DNA from: Reticulitermes speratus
Lineage: Eukaryota > Arthropoda > Insecta > Blattodea > Rhinotermitidae
NCBI GenBank assembly: GCA_021186555.1
Contig: JAJKFL010000006.1
Location: forward strand, 46,510,138 to 46,574,137
Direction: 5' to 3'
Length of the DNA stretch: 64,000 nt
Shown: in pieces, positions 45,633-59,164 of the stretch
Layout: each line of letters starts with the position of its first letter
Position numbering within the stretch: the stretch's first letter is position 1
Program-made: the position numbers and the translations under genes
Notes under the pieces: generated by a model
The model's input: the letters and a program-made list of their open reading frames with translations, nothing else
What the model was told of the DNA's origin: nothing
Database searches by the model: none

Positions 45633-46454
45633 ATTTCAGTCTCAGTTTTGTCTTAAGACAGCTATCACATTGTTACGATAAAATGTTGACGTGTGTACAT
45701 AATCTTTGTAAGTGCTGCTCTTGGCTCAGTGTCTTGTGGCTGACATGAACTAATTTGCAAGGTGGCTGAAAGAACAGGCGATAAGACGAAGGACGTGCAA
45801 TTTGGCCCTGTGTCAGACTGACGCCGTCCACTCCGCTCGCTTGATTCAGCCATAAATTAGTGCTCCGAGCGTTCGACCCTGCACTTGACTTCAACAAGCT
45901 ACCGAAAGTCTATAACTAGCAGTGTGTAGTGTCTCCTTATCTACTTAGGTATCATGCAGGGTGACGTAGAGTTACTACACTTGAATTTCGTTCGGTAGGC
46001 ACGCTCTCGTAATGTGCCAGGTCACCAACTACATACTGAGTATTTTATTTTGTATGTGTCATTATTTTATATGACAAGCGTCACTTAACAGATAAAATAA
46101 TGAGCGTGCATTTCTTGTATCTTAACATTATTTCTATAGTTTTTTCAGCCTTTTCATGAAATTAAAGTGTAACTTCTCTGTAAATATTCCCACCAATGTT
46201 CTTCGTCCAGTAAAATTTAAACACATCAATTCAACTCATTAAGTCTTCAAGACTACGTGTCTTATGATAACGCCGTGTTGTTTGATGTACACGTACGATC
46301 GTTTCGGAGGAACCTGCTTCCTCACTCTTTATGGTACAACGACTTCTAAACAATATTTCTGAAGTACATGCTGCTTCATATTGAGAATATATCCTCTTCA
46401 CCCTGAAGAAGGAGGCAGCAGGTTCCTTTGTAATCGTAACACTCACGGCCTGTG
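45633..46454. other. Interspersed block with a fold-back motif
   Basis: CGATCGTTTCGGAGGAACCT at about 46,290 and its inverted, diverged partner GCAGCAGGTTCCTTTGTAAT near 46,410 form a stem of roughly 35 bp with a loop near 75 bp. The two overlapping frames at 45,665-45,897 have no domain. Confidence 0.45.
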
Positions 46455-46768
46455 GGCCGCGATAGCTCAGTCGGTATAGCGACTCGCTACGGGCTGAACG
46501 GTCCGGGGATCGAATCCCGGTGGGGGCGAGATTTTCAGCAGCCGTCCCGACCGGCCCTGGGGTCCACCCAGCGTCCTGTACAATGGATACCGGGTCATTA
46601 CCGGGGGTAAAGCGGCCGGGGCGTGGCTTTGACCACCCACCTCCATCTAGCGCCGAGGTTAAAGAAAGAGTAGAGCTATACCTCTATGCCCCCTCTGGGC
46701 CTTCATGGCCTGTTATAGGGTGACCTTTACCTTTACCTTTACCTTTACCTTTACCTTTACCTTTACAC
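46455..46768 (+). mobile_element. tRNA-derived SINE with (CTTTAC)n tail, full length
   Basis: Head CCGCGATAGCTCAGTCGGTA (A box), GGGGATCGAATCCCGG (B box), GAGATTTTCAGCAGCC, core CCCTGGGGTCCACCCAGC, TACCGGGTCATTACCGGGGG and GTAAAGCGGCCGGGGCGTGG, then CCACCTCCATCTAGCGCC and a tail of about seven CTTTAC units. The best-preserved member of this family in the window. Confidence 0.92.
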
Positions 46769-47096
46769 TCATGACCATGAACATGTATTCGATGAGTCTT
46801 TGAGTTGTGAACTGTTGTTGGTTCTAATATTCGTGCAGTTTATTTGTAGACTAGCTCGTGTGTTAGAAAGCAGATATATTCGGAAAATCAGCATCCATTT
46901 ATAGCAGTCAGACAGTCCCGAACTGTCTATAGACAATAGTCACAAGACTCGCGCAGTCTAAATAGGGAATACGTGCAAGCTGTGGGGGGGGGGGGGGGGA
47001 TGTCACAGTGACGTCAGAAGGGAACCGAGATTTGAATGAATAAGGAACAAATAAATGTATTATAAGACGAATCAGAACAACAGTAATCAAGTAGAG
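46769..47096. other. Interspersed sequence with a G16 homopolymer
   Basis: A run of 16 G lies at 46,984-46,999. No gene. Confidence 0.5.
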
Positions 47097-47281
47097 AACT
47101 GTCTGAATACAGACACGTACAGACATGTCTGAATACAGACACGTACAGACATGTCTGAGTACAGACACGTACAGACATGTCTGAATACAGACACGTACAG
47201 ACATGTCTGAATACAGACACGTACAGACATGTCTGAATACAGACACGTACAGACATGTCTGAATACAGACACGTACAGACA
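47097..47281. repeat. 26-bp minisatellite, 7 copies
   Basis: Unit GTCTGAATACAGACACGTAC-AGACAT, 26 bp, with an internal dyad GTCTG-AATA-CAGAC. It shares ACGTACAGACATGTCT with the following 51-bp unit and joins it without a gap. Confidence 0.95.
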
Positions 47282-50200
47282 TGTCTAAGACACAAACACA
47301 AAGTGACATAGCCACACACACACGTACAGACATGTCTAAGACACAAACACACAAGTGACATCGCCCCACAACACGTACAGACATGTCTAAGACACAAACA
47401 CAAAGTGACATTCGCCACACACACACGTACAGACATGTCTAAGACACAAACACAAAGTGACATCGCCCACACACACACGTACAGACATGTCTAAGACACA
47501 AACACAAAGTGACATCGCCCACACACACGTACAGACATGTCTAAGACACAAACACAAAGTGACATCGCCCACACACACACGTACAGACATGTCTAAGACA
47601 CAAACACAAAGTGACATCGCCCCACACACACGTACAGACATGTCTAAGACACAAACACAAAGTGACATCGCCCACACACACACGTACAGACATGTCTAAG
47701 ACACAAACACAAAGTGACATCGCCCCACACACACGTACAGACATGTCTAAGACACAAACACAAAGTGACATCGCCCCACAAAACACGTACAGACATGTCT
47801 AAGACACAAACACAAAGTGACATCGCCCCACACACACGTACAACATGTCTAAGACACAAACACAAAGTGACATCGCCCCACACAACACGTACAGACATGT
47901 CTAAGACACAAACACAAAGTGACATCGCCCCACACACACGTACAGACATGTCTAAGACACAAACACAAAGTGACATCGCCCCACACACACGTACAGACAT
48001 GTCTAAGACACAAACACAAAGTGACATCGCCACACACACACGTACAGACATGTCTAAGACACAAACACAAAGTGACATCGCCACCACACACACGTACAGA
48101 CATGTCTAAGACACAAACACAAAGTGACATCGCCCCACACACAGTACAGACATGTCTAAGACACAAACACAAAGTAACATCGCCCCACACACATGTACAG
48201 ACATGTCTAAGACACAAACACAAAGTGACATCGCCCACAACACTTACAACATGTCTAAGACACAAACACAAAGTGACATCGCCACACACACACGTACAGA
48301 CATGTCTAAGACACAAACACAAGTGACATCGCCACACACCACACGTACAGACATGTCTAAGACACAAACACAAAGTGACATCGCCACACACACCACGTAC
48401 AGACATGTCTAAGACACAAACACAAAGTGACATCGCCACACACACACGTACAGACATGTCTAAGACACAAACCAAAGTGACATCGCCACAACACACGTAC
48501 AGACATGTCTAAGACACAAACACAAAGTGACATCGCCCCACACACAACGTACAGACATGTCTAAGACACAAACACAAAGTGACATCGCCACACACACACA
48601 CGTACAGACATGTCTAAGACACAAACACAAAGTGGACATCGCCCCCACACCCAGTGGATATGTCAAACACAACAAAGTGCTCCCAACACACGTACAACAT
48701 TCTAAAACACAAAACAAAGTGACATCGGTACAGACATGTCTAAGACACAAACACAAAGTGACATCGCCACACACACACGTACAGACATGTCTAAGAACAA
48801 ACACAAAGTGACATCGCCCACACACACGTACAGACATGTCTAAGACACAAACACAAAGTGACATCGCCACACACACACGTACAGACATGTCTAAGACACA
48901 AACACAAAGTAACATCGCCACACACACACGTACAGACATGTCTAAGACACAAACACAAAGTGACATCGCCCCACACACACGTACAGACATGTCTAAGACA
49001 CAAACACAAAGTGACATCGCCCCACACACAACGTACAGACATGTCTAAGACACAAACACAAAGTGACATCGCCCCACACACACGTACAGACATGTCTAAG
49101 ACACAAACACAAAGTGACATCGCCCCACACACACGTACAGACATGTCTAAGACACAAACACAAAGTGACATCGCCACACACACACGTACAGACATGTCTA
49201 AGACACAAACACAAAGTGACATCGCCCCACACACACGTACAGACATGTCTAAGACACAAACACAAAGTGACATCGCCACACACACACGTACAGACATGTC
49301 TAAGACACAAACACAAAGTGACATCGCCACACACACACGTACAGACATGTCTAAGACACAAACACAAAGTGACATCGCCCCACACACACGTACAGACATG
49401 TCTAAGACACAAACACAAAGTGACATCGCCACACACACACGTACAGACATGTCTAAGACACAAACACAAAGTGACATCGCCACACACACACGTACAGACA
49501 TGTCTAAGACACAAACACAAAGTGACATCGCCCCACACACACGTACAGACATGTCTAAGACACAAACACAAAGTGACATCGCCACACACACACGTACAGA
49601 CATGTCTAAGACACAAACACAAAGTGACATCGCCACACACACACGTACAGACATGTCTAAGACACAAACACAAAGTGACATCGCCCCACACACACGTACA
49701 GACATGTCTAAGACACAAACACAAAGTGACATCGCCCCACACACACGTACAGACATGTCTAAGACACAGACACAAAGTGACATCGCCACACACACACGTA
49801 CAGACATGTCTAAGACACAAACACAAAGTGACATCGCCCCACACACACGTACAGACATGTCTAAGACACAAACACAAAGTGACATCGCCCCACACACACA
49901 CGTACAGACATATTTAAGACACAAACACAAAGTGACATCGCCCCACACACACGTACAGACATGTCTAAGACACAAACACAAAGTGCATCGCCCCACACAC
50001 ACACGTACAGACATATTTAAGACACAAACACAAAAGTGACATCGCCCCACACACACAACGTACAGACATATTTAAGACACAAACACAAAGTGACATCGCC
50101 CCACACACACGTACAGACATGTCTAAGACACAAACACAAAGTGGCATCGCCCCACACACACGTACAGACATGTCTAAGACACAAACACTAAGTGACATCG

Positions 50201-52391
50201 CCCCACACACACGTACAGACATGTCTAAAACAAACACAAAGTGACATCGCCCACAAACACGTACAGACATGTCTAAGACACAAACACAAAGTAACATCGC
50301 CCCACACACATGTACAGACATGTCTAAGACACAAAACACAAAGTGACATCGCCCACATACACTTACACACATGTCTAAGACACAAACACAAAGTGACATC
50401 GCCACACACACACGTACAGACATGTCTAAGACACAAACACTAAGTGACATCGCCCACACACACGTACAGACATGTCTAAGACACAAACACAAAGTGACAT
50501 CGCCACACACACACGTACAGACATGTCTAAGACACAAACACAAAGTGACATCGCCCCACACACACGTACAGACATGTCTAAGACACAAACACAAAGTGAC
50601 ATCGCCCACACACACGTACAGACATGTCTAAGACACAAACACAAAGTGACATCGCCCCACACACACGTACAGACATGTCTAAGACACAAACACAAAGTGA
50701 CATCGCCACACACACACGTACAGACATGTCTAAGACACAAACACAAAGTGACATGCCCCACACACACGTACAGACATGTCTAAGACAAAACACAAAGTGA
50801 CATCGCCACACACACACGTACAGACATGTCTAAGACACAAACACAAAGTGACATCGCCACACACACAGTACAGACATGTCTAAGACACAAACACAAAGTG
50901 ACATCGCCCCACACACACGTACAGACATGTCTAAGACACAAACACAAAGTGACATCGCCACACACACACGTACAGACATGTCTAAGACACAAACACAAAG
51001 TGACATCGCCACACACACACGTACAGACATGTCTAAGACACAAACACAAAGTGACATCGCCCCACACACACGTACAGACATGTCTAAGACACAAACACAA
51101 AGTGACATCGCCACACACACACGTACAGACATGTCTAAGACACAAACACAAAGTGACATCGCCACACACACACGTACAGACATGTCTAAGACACAAACAC
51201 AAAGTGACATCGCCCCACACACACGTACAGACATGTCTAAGACACAAACACAAAGTGACATCGCCCCACACACACTTACACACATGTCTAAGACACAAAC
51301 ACAAAGTGACATCGCCCCACACACACGTACAGACATGTCTAAGACACAAACACAAAGTGACATCGCCCCACACACACGTACAGACATGTCTAAGACACAG
51401 ACACAAAGTGACATCGCACACACACACGTACAGACATGTCTAAGACACAAACACAAAGTGACATCGCCCCACACACACGTACAGACATGTCTAAGACACA
51501 AACACAAAGTGACATCGCCCCACACACACACGTACAGACATATTTAAGACACAAACACAAAGTGACATCGCCCCACACACACGTACAGACATGTCTAAGA
51601 CACAAACACAAAGTGGCATCGCCCCACACACACACGTACAGACATATTTAAGACACAAACACAAAGTGACATCGCCCCACACACACACGTACAGACATAT
51701 TTAAGACACAAACACAAAGTGACATCGCCCCACACACACGTACAGACATGTCTAAGACACAAACACAAAGTGGCATCGCCCCACACACACGTACAGACAT
51801 GTCTAAGACACAAACACTAAGTGACATCGCCCCACACACACGTACAGACATGTCTAAAACACAAACACAAAGTGACATCGCCCACAAACACGTACAGACA
51901 TGTCTAAGACACAAACACAAAGTAACATCGCCCCACACACATGTACAGACATGTCTAAGACACAAACACAAAGTGACATCGCCCCACATACACTTACACA
52001 CATGTCTAAGACACAAACACAAAGTGACATCGCCACACACACACGTACAGACATGTCTAAGACACAAACACTAAGTGACATCGCCACACACACACGTACA
52101 GACATGTCTAAGACACAAACACAAAGTGACATCGCCACACACACACGTACAGACATGTCTAAGACACAAACACAAAGTGACATCGCCACACACACACGTA
52201 CAGACATGTCTAAGACACAAACACAAAGTGACATCGCCCACAAACACGTACAGACATGTCTAAGACACAAACACAAAGTGACATCGCCCCACACACACGT
52301 ACAGACATGTCTAAGACACAAACACAAAGTGACATCGCCACACACACACGTACAGACATGTCTAAGACACAAACACAAAGTGACATCGCCT
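47282..52391. repeat. 51-bp minisatellite, about 100 copies (5.1 kb)
   Basis: Unit GTCTAAGACACAAACACAAA-GTGACATCGCCCCACACACA-CGTACAGACAT, 50-52 bp because of CA-length changes. The left part (47.3-48.8 kb) is irregular and 48,640-48,725 is badly degraded; 48.85-49.9 kb is very regular. Rare variants (CACTAAG, GTAACATCG, ACTTACACAC, GTGGCATCG) recur in order about 1,630 bp apart. The many long frames on both strands are artefacts. Confidence 0.97.
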
Positions 52392-53069
52392 CACAAGCCT
52401 CAGTGGATTATTCATAAACATAGAAAGGCTCCAAAACTTCTTATAAACACAAAATAAAACACTTGCGCGCTTTTACCACAAACTCACCAACAAAAGCAGA
52501 AATATCTTGAGAACTGAACACCGCAGAACACCAGCAAGGACCCGGTAGACAGATCACTCAAGCCAAACCGTAATTTTGAATCCCCAGTCCGGGGCACAAA
52601 CTTAGAAATTACTTGCTTTTGTAGGAGGTTGTACACGTGGTAAGTAGGTAGGTTGGCTGCTGTAGGGAGGGGGGAAGTGAGGAAACAAAGCAGAGAGCGT
52701 TGTAAGCAAGATGGCCGCTGGGCGTGAGTGCAGTTAATACCGCACAGTAGCTTATATCAAAATTTTGTTACAAGTTCTCAGTTCCGTGTACACAATAATA
52801 CCATTTAACTTATGTATACTTTAGCAATGTCAGTCCCTGTCACACGTCCACGTTGGAGTTCTACGGACCGCCACCAGATGGCAGGTGATACAGTGCAGCT
52901 GTTGGTTTTTTTTTAAATTCCCAAATGTATTTAATTCAGATAAAGCAAGAAGTTAATTCGTGGTTTCAGGCTTCCGCCGCGGTGTAATTATCTGTGATGT
53001 TACGCAGCGTAAGTTGGTATTTAGTTACCGACGTTTCGGGACAACCAGTCTGTTCCAATAGTTAGACTG
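52392..53069. other. Interspersed sequence with no supported gene
   Basis: CAAGATGGCCGC at about 52,709 resembles a YY1/Pho site. CCGACGTTTCGGGACAAC at 53,029 belongs to the GAAACGTC class. No exon. Confidence 0.4.
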
Positions 53070-54500
53070 TGTACCACCACGTTTAACATTCAGCAATTCT
53101 ACGTTCTGCCCACACAGTGTATTTATGTGTTTTGTGTGGATCTCAGAACAAACAGCGATTATTTCACTGTACAACATTAACTGACTGGTTTGTATAACTG
53201 AGACGGAGTGTGTTTACTGCGCGGTACCGACTGTATTTATGTGTTTTGTGTGAATCTCAGAACAAACAGCGATTATTTCACTGTACAGCATTAACTGACT
53301 GGTTTGTATAACTGAGACGGAGTGTGTTTACTGCGCGGTACGGAATGTATTTATGTGTTTTGTGTGGATCTGAGAACAAACAGCGATTATTTCACTGTAC
53401 AGCATTAACTGACTGGTTTGTATAACTGAGACGGAGTGTGTTTACTGCGCGGTACGGACTGTATTTATGTGTTTTGTGTGGATCTCAGAACAAACAGCGA
53501 TTATTTCACTGTACAACATTAACTGACTGGTTTGTATAACTGAGACGGAGCGTGTTTACTGCGCGGTACGGACTGTATTTATGTGTTTTGTGCGGATCTC
53601 AGAACAAACAGCGATTATTTCACTGTACAGCATTAACTGACTGGTTTGTATAACTGTGACGGAGTGTGTTTACTGCGCGGTACGGACTGTATTTATGTGT
53701 TTTGTGTGGATCTCAGAACAAACAGCGATTATTTCACTGTACAGCATTGACTGACTGTTTTGTATAACTGAGACGGAGTGTGTTTACTGCGTGGTACGGA
53801 CTGTATTTATGTGTTTTATGTGGATCTGAGAACAAACAGCGATTATTTCACTGTACAGCATTAACTGACTGTTTTGTATAACTGAGACGGAGTGTGTTTA
53901 CTGCGTGGTACGGACTGTATTTATGTGTTTTATGTGGATCTGAGAACAAACAGCGATTATTTCACTGTACAGCATTAACTGACTGTTTTGTATAACTGAG
54001 ACGGAGTGTGTTTACTGCGTGGTACGGACTGTATTTATGTGTTTTATGTGGATCTGAGAACAAACAGCGATTATTTCACTGTACAGCATTAACTGACTGT
54101 TTTGTATAACTGAGACGGAGTGTGTTTACTGCGCGGTACGAACTGTATTTATGTGTTTTGTGTGGATCTCAGAACAAACAGCGATTATTTCACTGTACAG
54201 CATTAACTGACTGTTTTGTATAACTGAGACGGAGTGTGTTTACTGCGCGGTACGGACTGTATTTATGTGTTTTGTGTGGATCTCAGAACAAACAGCGATT
54301 ATTTCACTGTACAGCATTAACTGACTGGTTTGTACAACTGAGACGGAGTGTGTTTACTGCGCGGTACGGACTGTATTTATGTGTTTTGTGTGGATCTCAG
54401 AACAAACAGCGATTATCTCACTGTACAAAATTAACTGACTGGTTTGTATAACTGAGACAGAGTGTGTTTACTGCGCGGTACGTACTGAATGTTTAAATAT
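53070..54500 (-). mobile_element. 114-bp repeat family, array 8
   Basis: The tail starts at TGTACCACCACGTTTAAC; the outer CTTTAAAGCCC tip is missing. About 12 units follow to the right end GTACTGAATGTTTAAATAT. Three successive units carry TTTTATGTGGATCTGAG and GACTGTTTTG together, a local duplication. Confidence 0.9.
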
Positions 54501-55468
54501 AATTCAAACGCAATTCAGGTACATTTATGCTATAAAACCCATACTCCTCTAAGTTAGGGTGCCCTAAGACTTACAGACACTATTATGCAATACACAGACT
54601 AAACTCCGGTCATGATCCCCACCAACATTTCGACACAGTGACTGAGTGACTGATATCAGTCATAACGTGACTGTGACTGAAAGGTTATATCGCGAAGATG
54701 CGCAACAGGTTGTAGCAGAGTTATCTCATGTGCAATATGTGACAATTCACCAAGTTGTACTTGAGATGCTGCAGACAGAGAGGACCATCTGAATGTGCAC
54801 TCACTGTGTTCCCTGATTGAACGTAACGCATTGAGAACGGGCATTTAAATGCCACAATGGAAGTGCGGTACATTATATTATCTGTGATAAAAACATCAGC
54901 TGTCGTCATTCAAGTATCGATCGGGCATTGTCCCGTGCAGTCCTTTGTTCGTGAACCCTCACATCTCTGCTGGTTGTCATTATGTAACGTGTTATCTGTG
55001 AATTCGCAGGGTACACGGTGGCTGCGTCACGCACATCGCATACGCAGGAATGCGTTATCTGCCCGTCATTCATGTCTGCGTGTCTCTCTGCCTCTGGCAT
55101 TTATGTTTGTTGGCCTAAGAACATTTTTAATTCAGTTTATACGTCAAAATCTAACAAAAGAAGCCTCTTTTGTTGTGAAGGGCCCCGCAGCAGATGCTAC
55201 GGACGCACCGCAGCCTTAAGGCTTATTGTGCAACCCTGTGATGAAGATGATTAGTTTTTCGTTTTTCCGTGTAATGGAGCACCGGTGGAATGAAACTGAA
55301 ATGGCAAAACCGAAGTACTCGGGGAGAAACCTGTCCCAGTGCCACTTTGTCCACCATAAATCCCACATGGACTGGTCCGGGAAATAAAGCCTTAATCTCC
55401 ACAACATTTCCAGTGTGTTTCCCTTATTTTAGTCAGTGTACTGGGTTATTGACGGACTGGATGACGTG
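54501..55468. other. Interspersed block with no supported gene
   Basis: Frames on both strands (54,857-55,219 is the longest, 120 codons) have no domain I recognise and overlap each other. Possibly unique host DNA. Confidence 0.4.
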
Positions 55469-57295
55469 GTGACCTGGGTTTGATATCAGACAGAATGGTG
55501 ACCTGGGTTTGATACCTAACAGAATGGTAACCTGGGTTTGATACCTAACAGAATGGTAACCTGGGTTTGATACCAGACAGAATGATAACCTGGGTTTGAT
55601 ACCAGACAGAATGATAACCTGGGTTTGATACCAGACAGAATGGTGACGTGGGTTTGATACCAGACAGAATGATAACCTGGGTTTGATACCAGACAGAATG
55701 ATAACCTGGGTTTGATACCAGACAGAATGATAACCTGGGTTTGATACCAGACAGAATGGTGACGTGGGTTTGATACCAGACAGAATGATAACCTGGGTTT
55801 GATACCAGACAGAATGGTGACGTGGGTTTGATACCAGACAGAATGATAACCTGGGTTTGATACCAGATAGAATGATAACCTGGGTTTGATACCAGACAGA
55901 ATGGTGACGTGGGTTTGATACCAGACAGAATGATAACCTGGGTTTGATACCAGACAGAATGGTGACCTGGGTTTGATACCAGACAGAATGATAACCTGGG
56001 TTTGATACCTGACAGAATGATAACCTGGGTTTGATACCAGACAGAATGGTGACGTGGGTTTGATACCAGACAGAATGATGACCTGGGTTTGATACCTGAC
56101 AGAATGGTAACCTGGGTTTGATACCAGACAGAATGATAACCTGGGTTTGATACCAGACAGAATGGTGACCTGGGTTTGATACCAGACAGAATGGTAACCT
56201 GGGTTTGATACCAGACAGAATGGTGACCTGGGTTTGATACCAGACAGAATGATAACCTGGGTTTGATACCAGACAGAATGGTGACCTGGGTTTGATACCA
56301 GACAGAATGATAACCTGGGTTTGATACCAGACAGAATGGTGACCTGGGTTTGATACCAGACAGAATGATAACCTGGGTTTGATACCAGACAGAATGGTGA
56401 CGTGGGTTTGATACCAGACAGAATGATAACCTGGGTTTGATACCAGACAGAATGGTGACGTGGGTTTGATACCAGACAGAATGATAACCTGGGTTTGATA
56501 CCTTACAGAATGATAACCTGGGTTTGATACCAGACAGAATGGTGACGTGGGTTTGATACCAGACAGAATGATAACCTGGGTTTGATACCTGACAGAATGG
56601 TAACCTGGGTTTGATACCAGACAGAATAATAACCTGGGTTTGATACCAGACAGAATGGTGACCTGGGTTTGATACCAGACAGAATGATAACCTGGGTTTG
56701 ATACCTGACAGAATGGTAACCTGGGTTTGATACCAGACAGAATGATAACCTGGGTTTGATACCAGACAGAATGGTGACCTGGGTTTGATACCAGACAGAA
56801 TGGTAACCTGGGTTTGATACCAGACAGAATGGTGACCTGGGTTTGATACCAGACAGAATGATAACCTGGGTTTGATACCAGACAGAATGGTGACCTGGGT
56901 TTGATACCTGACAGAATGATAACCTGGGTTTGATACCAGACAGAATGGTGACCTGGGTTTGATACCAGACAGAATGATAACCTGGGTTTGATACCAGACA
57001 GAATGGTGACGTGGGTTTGATACCAGACAGAATGATAACCTGGGTTTGATACCTGACAGAATGATAACCTGGGTTTGATACCAGACAGAATGGTGACGTG
57101 GGTTTGATACCAGACAGAATGATAACCTGGGTTTGATACCAGACAGAATGGTGACCTGGGTTTGATACCTGACAGAATGATAACCTGGGTTTGATACCAG
57201 ACAGAATGGTGACCTGGGTTTGATACCAGACAGAATGGTGACCTGGGTTTGATACCTGACAGAATGATAACCTGGATTTGATACCTGACAGAATG
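55469..57295. repeat. 29-bp minisatellite, about 63 copies, higher-order
   Basis: Unit GACAGAATGATAACCTGGGT-TTGATACCA, 29 bp, with a few interchangeable sites (GGTGACC, GATAACC, GGTGACG; CCAGAC or CCTGAC). Variant order repeats over 609 bp, exactly 21 units (56,098 and 56,707). The unit has no stop codon in minus frames, giving the 634- and 300-codon artefact frames at 55,433-57,405. Confidence 0.97.
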
Positions 57296-57888
57296 GTATT
57301 TGTTGCCTTCAGTGACCACACTGGCCCAGGGTCCCACGTGATGGGACCACGAGACCGGGTCCCGAATGGTAAATCGGCTATTGCATGAAGCTGATAAATC
57401 GCCAAAGTTAAGAATGCGTGGAGCTATACCTGCACTCCCCCATACGTCTTCACAATGTTCTGGTTATTTAAACGTAGCAACAGCTTTGCCCTATTTCACA
57501 CCCACAACACATTGCTGTTACAACGTCACTCTTTACACGAACGGTACAAGTGAGTTAGTTCTAGGGCTACACACTTTACCCTACCGCCTGCACAGTGTTT
57601 TGAGAACGTAAAAAACGCCGGAGCGGTCAACAAACCTTCCTACATTAACGGAACTCCCAGATTAATTTGTCTGTATAGAGCAGCTAGGCTATGAATTCAG
57701 TCCTGAGCCAGATGAATCCACTTTATACTTTCAAAGCCTTTTATTTAAGGCAAATTTTAATATAATTCTGACGTTTAAGCCAAAGATTCATAAACTTTTT
57801 TCAGGGAAATGAGAATGTGAATTTGAGTCACAGTTTGGTGTACGGTGCATGTCACTTATTTCTATAGCCATGATTGTGCCTTTACATA
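57296..57888. other. Interspersed sequence with no supported gene
   Basis: The frame at 57,366-57,611 has no domain. AT content rises toward the next element. Confidence 0.4.
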
Positions 57889-58447
57889 TACAGGGTGTTT
57901 CAGGAGGAAGCTGCCATACTTCGGAAGAACGTTCGTTAGGTGAAACTGTATCGATATGTCTGAACATACTTGTACCTGAAGTTGAACTGTTCGGAGATAA
58001 TGGCGAGATAAGTTATAAAGAATGACAATTGTTATACATTTACTAATTACCAATAGATGTTAAAAATAAGAGAAATTTGTAGTTCCTGTAACGTTAACAC
58101 CTGTACTTAACATCTAATTAACGTCTGAGTGACATAAATACATTGATTAAGCAAGAAAAACTTGCACTAATTTAATGAAAATCGTCCTTAGGTTTCCAAG
58201 TACTTTACATATCACACTCGCCTCTGTATGGTTTGGCTTGGCTATCGGCTCAAGGAATGTTCTGTGCAGTGTACGGATAGGCTGACACGCCATGTTATAG
58301 ATGTACAGTCTGTGGAACTGCAAAAAAGGCCACATTTGTCTCTTGTCATTATCTCAGTAACCGTTCGGTATGTTTTTTTGTATCGATGTAAATTAACCGA
58401 TGGAACATTTTCCCAAAGTAGGTAGATTCCTCCTGAAACACCCTGTA
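57889..58447. mobile_element. 559-bp TIR DNA element, non-autonomous
   Basis: Perfect inverted ends of 21 bp beginning TACAGGGTGTTTCAGGAGGA, extended imperfectly to about 120 bp (GTTCGGAGATAATGGCGAG on the left and CTCAGTAACCGTTCG on the right in inverse). No transposase frame of usable length; frames at 58,147-58,425 are short. Superfamily not assigned. Confidence 0.85.
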
Positions 58448-58729
58448 TTATTGATTTTTTGTTTTAATTTACGTATAAACATTTGTCTGTTGTTTGAAAG
58501 GCTTCAGGATTTATTACTGACAAATGTAGTTAAGTCTCATTTTTATCTAAAACAGAGTTTTGTGTTCTTCAGCAAAGTTTGTTGAAACTTATCAGCCCAT
58601 AAATTTTGCCCTTTATGTCAGACTGAATCTTCAAGTGCACCGCTTCAGTACCGACTGAAAACACATCTCAAACTGCGTGTTGTCATGCTTAACAAACACA
58701 ACATTACACTGCATATTGCCATGTGTTAT
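58448..58729. other. AT-rich spacer
   Basis: Nothing recognised. Confidence 0.4.
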
Positions 58730-59064
58730 AAACACAGATACACGTTTTGCTGACAGGCATATAAACACAGATACACGTTTTGCTGACAGGCATATAAACA
58801 CAGATACACGTTTTGCTGACAGGCATATAAACACAGATACACGTTTTGCTGACAGGCATATAAACACAGATACACGTTTTGCTGACAGGCATATAAACAC
58901 AGATACACGTTTTGCTGACAGGCATATAAACACAGATACACGTTTTGCTGACAGGCATATAAACACAGATACACGTTTTGCTGACAGGCATATAAACACA
59001 GATACACGTTTTGCTGACAGGCATATAAACACAGATACACGTTTTGCTGACAGGCATATAAACA
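58730..59064. repeat. 33-bp minisatellite, about 10 copies
   Basis: Unit CAGATACACGTTTTGCTGAC-AGGCATATAAACA, nearly invariant, so young. Open frames on both strands result from the period of 33. Confidence 0.96.
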
Positions 59065-59164
59065 CACAATTATCGTGAGTAAGAACGCGAGATACAACTT
59101 TTCAATTTTAAACGACTATACTTACTCCATACGCATAAATTAACTTCATTTCCTCCTCTTTCAA
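59065..59164. other. Short spacer
   Basis: Nothing recognised. Confidence 0.4.

Noticed and set aside
47097..52391. Telomeric or centromeric identity of the large satellite
   Set aside because: No insect telomere motif (TTAGG)n is present and array length of 5 kb is modest; no evidence for centromere function.
47014..52457. Dozens of overlapping long frames, Cys-rich on the minus strand
   Set aside because: All are translations of the 51-bp satellite in different phases; frames on both strands stay open alike, and phases break at every CA-length change.
55433..57337. 634-codon minus-strand frame with a regular peptide repeat
   Set aside because: It lies wholly on the 29-bp array, whose unit lacks stops in the minus frames; the peptide is only the array translated, and a second long frame overlaps it.
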